From NCBI GenBank assembly GCA_025361045.1, contig JANYAZ010000126.1:1-45248 (forward strand): a DNA stretch of 45,248 nucleotides. Reading direction: 5' to 3'. The stretch comes from Geothrix sp. GTDB lineage: Bacteria > Acidobacteriota > Holophagae > Holophagales > Holophagaceae. A program made the position numbers and the translations under genes. The notes under the pieces were generated by a model, which saw only the letters and a list, made by a program, of their open reading frames with translations, had not been told where the DNA came from and did no database searches. This document shows positions 32,278 to 38,937 of this stretch, piece by piece (position 1 is the first letter of the stretch; every line of letters begins with the position of its first letter).

Positions 32278-33012
32278 ATGACTCAGATTCGCCCGCCTTT
32301 CATGATCGACTGGTCAAGCCGGAGCAAAATGCGCGGCCCGGGAGAGCAATCTCTCGGCAAATTGCTCCACGATCTGCGCGATCGTCTTGCGCCGGAAGCA
32401 CAGGGTATCTCTTTAACTTATGTCGATGATCGCGGCATGAGAAAACTCAATCGTGAGCATCGCGGGAAAAATATGACGACGGATGTGCTCAGCTTTCCAT
32501 CGAGCGCGGAAAAAGGTGCCTTTCCGCACCTTGGGGACATCGTCATCAGCCTGCCCACCGCAGAAAAGATGGCCAAGAAATTCGGTGTCAGTCGTAGGCG
32601 TGAGGTCGAAACGCTGGTCATTCATGCTTTCCTGCACCTCTGTGGTCACGATCACGAGGTGGACCGGGGCGAGATGATGACCCTCCAAGCTCTGCTGGAA
32701 CGAGAACTCCTCGACGAGGAGCCGCTGGCCATGAGCCTGAAGCGGGGGCGCAAGCTCGGCAGCAAGGTAAAAAAGCTGAAGGACGGTAGCCGTGTGGTGG
32801 TCACTGGCCGAGCCGCGGCGGCCCTGGTGCGTCGGGAGCGCGTGAAGAAAGACAAGAAGGTCAAGGTCCGGAAGGCCGTGAAACCACCCAAGGAACCCGC
32901 CATCAAGCGTGGCCCGGGCCGCCCCCGAAAGGAGGCCACCACGCCTACACCACCGAGGCGACTGGTGCGTCGCCGCAAGCCAAGCCCCTCCCGGAGCGGC
33001 GTCATCTCTTGA
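32278..33012 (+). CDS. ybeY: rRNA maturation factor YbeY with a basic AT-hook-like C-terminal extension
   Basis: Zinc endoribonuclease family involved in 16S 3'-end maturation and ribosome quality control. The metal site H-x3-H-x5-H appears as HAFLHLCGHDH (residues 119-129), followed by VDRGEMM; RGKNMTTDVLSFP is also conserved. The normal family is about 150-170 residues; here a 90-residue tail follows, very rich in Lys, Arg and Pro, containing RRERVKKDKKVKVRK and KRGPGRPRKE, an AT-hook-like GRP core. ATG at 32278 is preceded by AAAGGAAAA. The first 90 codons use AT-richer codons than the rest of the gene and neighbours, so the gene looks mosaic. Confidence 0.9.
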   Translation: MTQIRPPFMIDWSSRSKMRGPGEQSLGKLLHDLRDRLAPEAQGISLTYVDDRGMRKLNREHRGKNMTTDVLSFPSSAEKGAFPHLGDIVISLPTAEKMAKKFGVSRRREVETLVIHAFLHLCGHDHEVDRGEMMTLQALLERELLDEEPLAMSLKRGRKLGSKVKKLKDGSRVVVTGRAAAALVRRERVKKDKKVKVRKAVKPPKEPAIKRGPGRPRKEATTPTPPRRLVRRRKPSPSRSGVIS

Positions 33013-33092
33013 ACCTCCGCATGGCAAATAGGGGCGAAGGCCGATAAAATGGCCCTTTGGCCCGGCTACGGGCCGTGCCATCCGGAGTTTCC

Positions 33093-33812
33093 GTGATCAA
33101 CCTCCTGCTCGGCCTGGGCGCCGCCCTTGCCGTGATCCTGTTCTCCAGCTTGTTGAGCATCAAGCTGTGGATCAGCCTGCCCATTGGCATCCTGGCCGGG
33201 GCCGGTCTCTTCATCTGGCAGGGACGCAAGGTCCAGCAGGAATTGGAGCAGATCTTTACCCGGGCTGGCGACTTATTAAAGAAACAGCAGTTCGAAAAGG
33301 CCATCGAAGCCATGAAGGAAGGCTACCGGTTCTCCTCTCGACAGTTCCTGGTGAAGGGCAGCATCGATGGCCAGATCGGGGTGGTCCAGTACCTCCGCAA
33401 GAAAAACGAGGAGGCTGAACCTCTGCTCGCCTCCGCATCCATGCAGCACTACATCGCCAAGGCCATGCTGGGCATCCTTCAGTGGAAACGCGGCGAGAAG
33501 AAAAAAGCCCGGGAGACCTTTGACCTGGCCCTTAAGACGGGCAAGAAGGAGAGCCTACTGTACGCCGTCTATGCCTACGTTTTGGTGGAGATGGGCGAAC
33601 GGGACAAGGCCATTGAGACCCTCAACAAAGGCTTGGGTGTCTGCAAGGGCGACGAGCGCCTCATCACCAACCGCAACCTTCTGCAGAACGGCAAGGCTCT
33701 CAAGATGAAAGTCTATGGCGAGCAGTGGTACCAGTTCCTCCTTGAGCGCCCCATGATCCGCCAGGAGGCCCCACCTTTCGCCCGTGTGTCGCGGCGGGCG
33801 CTGCGAGGTTGA
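33093..33812 (+). CDS. Membrane-anchored TPR-like protein
   Basis: A 239-residue protein. Two N-terminal membrane segments ([19 protein letters not shown] and [16 protein letters not shown]) are followed by a soluble helical domain of TPR-like repeats: [35 protein letters not shown] and [18 protein letters not shown]. Likely a scaffold for a protein complex at the inner face of the membrane. GTG at 33093 is the chosen start because GGAG precedes it; a longer frame begins earlier but lacks a ribosome site. Family and partners unknown. 80 bases after ybeY. Confidence 0.82.
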   Translation: MINLLLGLGAALAVILFSSLLSIKLWISLPIGILAGAGLFIWQGRKVQQELEQIFTRAGDLLKKQQFEKAIEAMKEGYRFSSRQFLVKGSIDGQIGVVQYLRKKNEEAEPLLASASMQHYIAKAMLGILQWKRGEKKKARETFDLALKTGKKESLLYAVYAYVLVEMGERDKAIETLNKGLGVCKGDERLITNRNLLQNGKALKMKVYGEQWYQFLLERPMIRQEAPPFARVSRRALRG

Positions 33813-33820
33813 GGCCTGCC

Positions 33821-33851
33821 TGCGGAATCGCCGCTACGCGTCGATTCCGCA
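33821..33851 (+). terminator. Hairpin between the TPR-like gene and yebC
   Basis: A perfect 10-base stem (33821-33830 with 33842-33851) and 11-base loop lie nine bases after the TPR-like stop codon; a T-rich CTCTTTT follows about 15 bases later. It may be an intrinsic terminator of moderate strength or an attenuating leader of yebC. Confidence 0.5.
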
Positions 33852-33937
33852 GCATTGAAATGACTCTTTTACACTTTTCAGCAAGCGCGGAGCGGTTGCT
33901 GCACGGGACAAAACGAACGATTGAAGGAGTACACCCC

Positions 33938-34669
33938 ATGTCCGGCCACAGCAAATGGTCCACCATCAAACACAAGAAGGGCGCCGCGGATGCCAAGCGG
34001 GGCAAGGTCTTCACGAAGATCCTCAAGGAGATCACCGTGGCCGCCCGGCTTGGGGGCGGCGATGTCGCCGCCAACCCCCGGCTGCGGTTGGCCGTAGACC
34101 AAGCCAAGGGCAGCAACATGCCCAAGGACAACTGGGAACGCGCCATCAAGAAGGGCACCGGGGAACTCGAGGGCGTGACTTACGAGGAAGTCATCTACGA
34201 AGCCTATGGCCCCGGCGGCGTGGCCATCCTGGTCGAGGCCATGACGGACAACAAGAACCGCACCACGCCCGAGGTCAGGAGCTACTTCACCAAATTCGGC
34301 GGGGAACTGGGCGCCATGGGTTCGGTGGCCTACCTGTTCAGCAAACAGGGGCAGATTGTGGTCGAACCAGAGGTCTCCGAAGACAAGGTGATGGAGGTGG
34401 CCCTGGAAGCTGGTGCTGACGATGTCATCAACGAGGGCGAGGCCTGGGTCATCAAGACCAGTCCCGAGGCCTACCAGGCCGTGAAAGACGCCGTGGACGC
34501 AGCCAAGCTGCCGGTCATCGAGGCCAAGATCATCCTGGCTCCCAGCACCAGCACCGCCCTGGAGGGCCACAAGCTCACCAGCTTCCTCAAGCTGGTGGAC
34601 CTGCTGGAGGACAATGACGATGTGCAGAACGTGTGGCACAACGCGGATTACGACGAACCCGAAGACTAG
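33938..34669 (+). CDS. yebC: YebC/PmpR-family regulator / translation factor
   Basis: A widely conserved 243-residue cytoplasmic protein starting [20 protein letters not shown]; central [19 protein letters not shown] and [18 protein letters not shown] are typical, as is the DNPEV-like [11 protein letters not shown] end. Known as a transcription regulator (PmpR) and recently as an aid to ribosomes at polyproline stalls; which holds here is open. ATG at 33938 with GAAGGAG six bases ahead is clear. Stands alone, flanked by hairpins. Confidence 0.95.
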   Translation: MSGHSKWSTIKHKKGAADAKRGKVFTKILKEITVAARLGGGDVAANPRLRLAVDQAKGSNMPKDNWERAIKKGTGELEGVTYEEVIYEAYGPGGVAILVEAMTDNKNRTTPEVRSYFTKFGGELGAMGSVAYLFSKQGQIVVEPEVSEDKVMEVALEAGADDVINEGEAWVIKTSPEAYQAVKDAVDAAKLPVIEAKIILAPSTSTALEGHKLTSFLKLVDLLEDNDDVQNVWHNADYDEPED

Positions 34670-34690
34670 TCTTCTGTCTTCAGTCTTCAA

Positions 34691-34716
34691 CGCGGGGCGC
34701 CCTTCGGCGCCCCGCG
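34691..34716. terminator. Terminator between yebC and the M14 peptidase gene
   Basis: An 11-base GC-rich perfect stem (34691-34701 with 34706-34716) and CTTC loop, between two converging genes. It directly abuts the peptidase stop codon. T-runs are short, so strength is uncertain. Confidence 0.75.
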
Positions 34717-36366
34717 TTATTCCTGGGCCCTGGATGGTGGCATGGCGGTGGCGGAGATCGGGGCCACATCACCCCGTCCCATTGCCAGGATGGGGAACCT
34801 GGGGGGCTCCCCCCACATGCCATCGCCGCGGATGAGGGCACTGTGGAAGGCGCCCCAGAACACCAGGCTGTCGGTGCTGCGTGGGTCCAGAAGGTAGAAG
34901 GCCAGGCGCCCCAAAGGTTGGTCCAGTGGGATGTAGAGGGCGCGATCCAGATCGACAGGCTTCCAGGCGAGCTGGAGTTTTTTCTGGGTGGGTGCGGACT
35001 TCCAGGCTCCTTGCAGTTCCAGCGTGAACACGCCCTGGTAGGCAGAGGGGGACACCTTGCGGCCCGTCTCCTGGAAATGCAGGATCTGAAGGTGCTGCGG
35101 ACGGCTCGATCCCGGTTGCACCTTGAGCCCGTGAGCCTGAAGGATCGGCAACACCCCGGGCAGGAAGGCCGGATCGATCAGGTAGCCGGCGGGAACCTCC
35201 ACGAAATCCTGCCCCTCGAACCCCACGTAGCTCGGCAATTCAAGCTGGGTGCGGCTCTTCTCACCCGTCAGGCGGCCCTGCTCGTCACGAATGGGGTCCA
35301 CCCAGTCGAACGCAGCGCGTTCCACCAGTTTCAGCTTCGCCGAAAGAGGGAGGGACACGGGGCCATGGCTCCAGGCGTCGGCCCACCTAGCCTGGGTTTG
35401 TCGGATCTGACCGCGGAGTTCATCCCTGTGCTCCACCATCCACCCTAGGCAGGCAAGGACAAAGCGCCGGGTGTCTGAGATACGGTCGGGCCAACTTCGG
35501 TAGACATAGCTCTCCGACAGCACCGCCAGGCGGTTGCGCAGCGCCGGATAGTTCGTGAGCAGCCGCGGGTGGGCGTCGTAGGTTTCCCAGGCCATAGGTG
35601 GTTTCTCGGCCGTCGGGCGGTAGGGGACGAAGTTGCCATAATCATAGGTGGGCATGCCCTCGGCCTTGAGCCGTTCCCTGACCTCCACCAGCATCCGGCG
35701 GTTGTAGGCCAGCAGTTCCTCATCGGCGCCCAGGGTGCAGGCCGGCCCGTGGGTCAGATGGAACCCGTGAGTGCTGCCGTTGGTGGTGTGGAGATCCAGC
35801 ACCACCGCAGGGTCGAAATCGCCGAGCATGGCCAGCAGCCAGCGGGTGTTGGGCGCGGCGGCCTTCATCAGGTCGCGGTTGAGGTCGAGCCCCAGGGCGT
35901 TCTCCCGCCGACCCACCCCACTCTCGGTGGGATTCGGCTGCCAGGGCCGGATGGCGGGATCGAGGGCATCGGTGCCGTCAGCGTTGTAGGCGGGCATGAC
36001 CACCAGGTCCAGGCTCCGCCGCAGGGCCGGATGCTTCCCCTGCAGCAGTTCGCGAACCACCTGCTGGATGGCCTCCTTGCCCTCGACTTCGCCGGCGTGA
36101 ATGTTGGCGTTCACATAGACCCGGATGGGATCCTTGCCTGTTCCCTTCAGGCGCCAGGCCAGCAGCGGCTTGCCGGACTCGGTGGCGCGGGGTGCCCCTT
36201 TCGGGTTGTAGGGTTCCAGTCCAGGTGCCTGCTTGCGCAGCGCCTCCATGAAGGCACGAACCTCGGCCACCGTCGAGGTCATGCGAAGGTCCGTTCGTTC
36301 AGGAGTGGTCTGGGGCCAACCTGCCAGAAGGCCTGTTCCCGCCAGAGCCAGCAGCAGGTACCGCAT
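34717..36366 (-). CDS. Exported M14-family zinc carboxypeptidase-like protein
   Basis: A 549-residue protein with a signal peptide (MRYLLLALAGTGLLAGWPQ). The M14 zinc site is visible: HAGEVEGKEA supplies His and Glu, and VVLDLHTTNG the second His; RENALGLDLNRD resembles the substrate-binding NxNRD region, and LSESYVYRS carries the catalytic Glu. The C-terminal 230 residues are an additional beta domain that I do not recognise. Known relatives cleave peptides or amides in the envelope. The small membrane protein gene ends three bases ahead of this start on the same strand, so the two are an operon. Confidence 0.88.
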   Translation of the reverse strand: MRYLLLALAGTGLLAGWPQTTPERTDLRMTSTVAEVRAFMEALRKQAPGLEPYNPKGAPRATESGKPLLAWRLKGTGKDPIRVYVNANIHAGEVEGKEAIQQVVRELLQGKHPALRRSLDLVVMPAYNADGTDALDPAIRPWQPNPTESGVGRRENALGLDLNRDLMKAAAPNTRWLLAMLGDFDPAVVLDLHTTNGSTHGFHLTHGPACTLGADEELLAYNRRMLVEVRERLKAEGMPTYDYGNFVPYRPTAEKPPMAWETYDAHPRLLTNYPALRNRLAVLSESYVYRSWPDRISDTRRFVLACLGWMVEHRDELRGQIRQTQARWADAWSHGPVSLPLSAKLKLVERAAFDWVDPIRDEQGRLTGEKSRTQLELPSYVGFEGQDFVEVPAGYLIDPAFLPGVLPILQAHGLKVQPGSSRPQHLQILHFQETGRKVSPSAYQGVFTLELQGAWKSAPTQKKLQLAWKPVDLDRALYIPLDQPLGRLAFYLLDPRSTDSLVFWGAFHSALIRGDGMWGEPPRFPILAMGRGDVAPISATAMPPSRAQE

Positions 36367-36369
36367 GGG

Positions 36370-36843
36370 TCAGTGGGCCGTGGGCGTGGTGGCCGCCGTC
36401 ACCGGCATCTCTGGACCCGCCTTGGGTGCGTCCTTCCTGAACAGCCCCTTGTTGAACACGGTGAAAGAGGCCGCGAGGAAGAGGACCACCACCAGCAGGG
36501 CCGAACCCCGCTTGGCTTGCGCCAGGGCCTTGGGCGTCATCTCGGAAAGGCCCACCAGGATGAAGACGAGGGTCAGCTTGATGTGGAAGTAGATGCCCGC
36601 CTTGAAGGGGTTCTGCCCGCCCTGGATCATCAGGACCAGCAGGCCAATGCCCGCGATAAGGGCCAACCGGAAGGCCCAGGCCACCACCTTGGCCCAGATC
36701 GTCGCCGCCAGGCCCTGGATCTCTTCCTTGCCCTCTTCGAACCCGGACAGCAGCAGGGCCACGATGGCAGCTCCCCCACCTAGGGTCAGCGCCATGAAAT
36801 GCAGCCAGCGGACAAGGTTGACGGCTTCGAGTTTGAGATTCAT
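36370..36843 (-). CDS. Small integral membrane protein
   Basis: A 157-residue protein with four hydrophobic segments (LVRWLHFMALTLGGGAAIVALL, LALIAGIGLLVLMIQ, LTLVFILVGL, LLVVVLFLAASFTVF). The W-L-H-x4-T-x-G-G and HIKLTLVFILVG segments resemble the CopD/YkyA-type DUF families with heme-like histidines in membrane, but I cannot name it. ATG at 36843 with GAGGCG ahead is chosen over one 21 bases upstream. The C-terminus is an Ala/Pro/Thr-rich tail. First gene of a two-gene unit with the M14 peptidase. Confidence 0.8.
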   Translation of the reverse strand: MNLKLEAVNLVRWLHFMALTLGGGAAIVALLLSGFEEGKEEIQGLAATIWAKVVAWAFRLALIAGIGLLVLMIQGGQNPFKAGIYFHIKLTLVFILVGLSEMTPKALAQAKRGSALLVVVLFLAASFTVFNKGLFRKDAPKAGPEMPVTAATTPTAH

Positions 36844-36908
36844 GGTCGCCTCGTGGAGAAGCATCCAGGATAACAGCCCTGATAGGCTGGGTCGGTCAGG
36901 AGGAAGTC

Positions 36909-36995
36909 ATGTCCAAGCTCCGTGTCGCCATTGTGGGTGCGGGCCACCTCGGGCAGCATCGCGGGCTGCCAGATGGCATGACCTGCCCGAGGTAG
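36909..36995 (+). pseudogene. Relic 5' end of a Gfo/Idh oxidoreductase gene
   Basis: With an intact AGGAGGA ribosome site and ATG, this frame encodes MSKLRVAIVGAGHLGQH, i.e. the first strand and glycine motif of a Gfo/Idh protein, then stops after 28 residues. Reading on in another frame gives RWHDLPEVAELK, which fits the next helix of the same family, so a frameshift and truncation removed the rest. The real gene starts 110 bases later with a related but not identical opening MNKLKVAVVGVGHLGQHH. The 20-base string gggccacctcgggcagcatc is exact in both (36941-36960 and 37051-37070). Confidence 0.7.
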
Positions 36996-37018
36996 CGGAA
37001 CTGAAAGAGGGAGAGATC

Positions 37019-37984
37019 ATGAACAAATTGAAAGTCGCCGTCGTCGGAGTGGGCCACCTCGGGCAGCATCACGCCCGGATCGCCGCTTCCGCCCCGGAGG
37101 CCATCCTGACCGCCGTGGTGGATCCCGATCCCGTCCGCGGGCCCGAAATCGCTGCCAAATTTGGCGCACCCTGGGCCGCCACGCTGGATCAGGTGCTGGC
37201 CGAGGTGGATGCCGTGCAGATCGCCGCGCCCACAGGCTTCCACCATGCCCTCGGCACGCAGGCCCTCAAGGCCGGGAAGCATGTGCTCATGGAGAAGCCC
37301 CTGGCCGCCACGCTGGCCGAGGGTGTGGCTCTGCTCCAGGCCCTTGCTGAAGCCCGGGCGTCGAAGCCAAGCCTCGTGGCCCAGGTGGGTCACCTGGAGC
37401 GCTTCAACCCAGCTGTCACCGCCCTGCGGGAACGCGGCTTCAAGCCCCGCTTCCTCGAAGCCGTCCGGGTCTCGCCCTTTCCCGCCCGCAGCCTCGAAGT
37501 GGATGTCGTGATGGATGTGATGATCCATGATCTCGACCTGCTTCGGGCCCTGGTGGGACGCCCGGTGATCGATGTGGAGGCCGTGGGCGTGCCGGTGCTG
37601 ACCCCCTATGCGGATCTGGTGAATGCCCGCCTGAAGTTCGAGGGCGGCGCCTTCGCCACCGTCACCGCCAGCCGCGTGGCCCGCAAGAAAGAGCGCACCC
37701 TCCGCGCGTTCGGGGATAAGGAATACGCCAGCCTCGACTTTGCGACCCAGAAACTCGAGCTGTTGCGGCTCGTCATGGGCCCCGACGGACCCGAAGTTCA
37801 CCCAGAGACCGCCGACATCGAGGAAGGCGAACCCCTGCGTCTGGAAATCGAAGCCTTCCATGCCGCCTGCCTCGGTAATGGGAAGGACGGCGTCACCTGG
37901 GAGGAAGGCCAGGAAGCCATGCGGGTGGCTGATCTGGTCCAGAAGGCCGTGGCCAAGAGCCTCGCGGAAATCAACCGGACGTGA
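37019..37984 (+). CDS. Gfo/Idh/MocA-family NAD(P)-dependent oxidoreductase
   Basis: A 321-residue sugar-acid-type oxidoreductase. Nucleotide-binding GVGHLGQHHARI, then AVVDPDP at the end of strand 2, IAAPTGFHHALGTQAL and MEKPLAAT (the conserved EKP lysine), with the catalytic-domain segment DVMIHDLDLLRALVG including the conserved His-Asp. In several bacterial phyla a protein of this subgroup sits between lipid A genes; no lpx gene is visible here. GTG of the next gene overlaps its stop by four bases, so both are translated together. The ribosome site GAGGGAGA supports ATG at 37019. Confidence 0.9.
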   Translation: MNKLKVAVVGVGHLGQHHARIAASAPEAILTAVVDPDPVRGPEIAAKFGAPWAATLDQVLAEVDAVQIAAPTGFHHALGTQALKAGKHVLMEKPLAATLAEGVALLQALAEARASKPSLVAQVGHLERFNPAVTALRERGFKPRFLEAVRVSPFPARSLEVDVVMDVMIHDLDLLRALVGRPVIDVEAVGVPVLTPYADLVNARLKFEGGAFATVTASRVARKKERTLRAFGDKEYASLDFATQKLELLRLVMGPDGPEVHPETADIEEGEPLRLEIEAFHAACLGNGKDGVTWEEGQEAMRVADLVQKAVAKSLAEINRT

Positions 37985-38937
37985 CCCCGTTCTACGACCT
38001 CGCCTCCCTCACCAAGCCATTGGTGACGGCGCCCCTGGCGCTGGCCTTCCTGGATCTGGACGCCGACCGCCGCTGGATCCTGGGCTTCCACGACCGCGAA
38101 ACGCCACTCACCGTGCGCCAGCTGCTCTCGCACAGCTCGGGGCTCCCGCCCTGGCGGCCCTTCATCGGGGAACCCGTGGCCGTGCAGCTGCGCAGAGAGG
38201 TTCCGGAGCACCCCCTGCTCCGCCCTGCCACGCCAGGCCTCGCCACCTATTCGGACCTGAACTATCGCCTGCTCGCCGAGTTGCTCGAAGCGGAGCTGGA
38301 ACTGCCGTTTGCTCGGCTCGGCGCGGCCTTGGGCCTCAGTCCGGCACCTTGGAACCAACCCCCCACCGAAGTACCCGATGGGCCGGACGCCGCAGCCTGG
38401 TCCCTGGCCACAAGCGCGCCCTTTCCGCCGCGGGATCCCGGCCTGCCCCATGACGCCAATGCCCGAGCCGGCATGCAGGGACACGCTGGTTTTGGTACCA
38501 CGTCGAACCAGCTTCGCAGCGCCCTGCGCCGCTGGGTGGTTTCAGGGTGGCCCGACCGCATGGCCGTGGCCACTGCCACGGGCGAACAGGGCACGCACTG
38601 GGGCCTGGGGCTCCAGATCGCCTTTTCGGGTGGGGGACGGTTTGGACACTTGCTGTCCAGCATCCCCCTTGGCTTCGGCATCCAGGTCCTGGAGGATGCC
38701 ACCGAGGAGCTTCCCCTCGTCGCACCACCCCTCGAAGTCGAACCAGGGCCGGCCTCGGAATGGTGGTTCCACCTTGGTTTCACCGGCCCTGCGCTGTTCT
38801 ACCGTCCGTCGGATCAGTGCTGCCTCGGGCTGCTGCTCCACCGAAGGGGCCCAGAGGGTGGCTTGCTGGATGCCGAAGCCCTGAGGGCCCGCCGCTGGGC
38901 AGCGGTGGCGCGATTCGTGGGACAATCCCGCGGATGA
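37981..38937 (+). CDS. Beta-lactamase-family serine hydrolase, N-terminally short
   Basis: A 318-residue protein of the class C beta-lactamase / penicillin-binding fold. The nucleophile motif SxxK is SLTK at residues 9-12 and the YxN motif is YSDLNY near residue 91; a KTG-like strand is not clear (HLLSSIPLGFG may correspond). Family members usually have about 45 more residues before SxxK. The start is GTG at 37981, and no in-frame start exists upstream before a stop at 37930, so the shortness is real. It overlaps the Gfo/Idh stop (GTGA) and the next start (ATGA). Likely an esterase or peptidase of the cytoplasm, since no signal peptide is present. Confidence 0.82.
   Translation: MTPFYDLASLTKPLVTAPLALAFLDLDADRRWILGFHDRETPLTVRQLLSHSSGLPPWRPFIGEPVAVQLRREVPEHPLLRPATPGLATYSDLNYRLLAELLEAELELPFARLGAALGLSPAPWNQPPTEVPDGPDAAAWSLATSAPFPPRDPGLPHDANARAGMQGHAGFGTTSNQLRSALRRWVVSGWPDRMAVATATGEQGTHWGLGLQIAFSGGGRFGHLLSSIPLGFGIQVLEDATEELPLVAPPLEVEPGPASEWWFHLGFTGPALFYRPSDQCCLGLLLHRRGPEGGLLDAEALRARRWAAVARFVGQSRG

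Noticed and set aside
33059-33074. Hairpin GGCCCG-N4-CGGGCC between ybeY and the TPR-like gene as terminator
   Set aside because: Only six base pairs and no T-run; it is close to the ribosome site of the next gene and more likely chance in GC-rich DNA.
38547-38933. Upstream extension of the SpoIID protein by about 130 residues
   Set aside because: Lies inside the serine hydrolase gene in another frame; the ATGA overlap followed by a signal peptide marks the real start.
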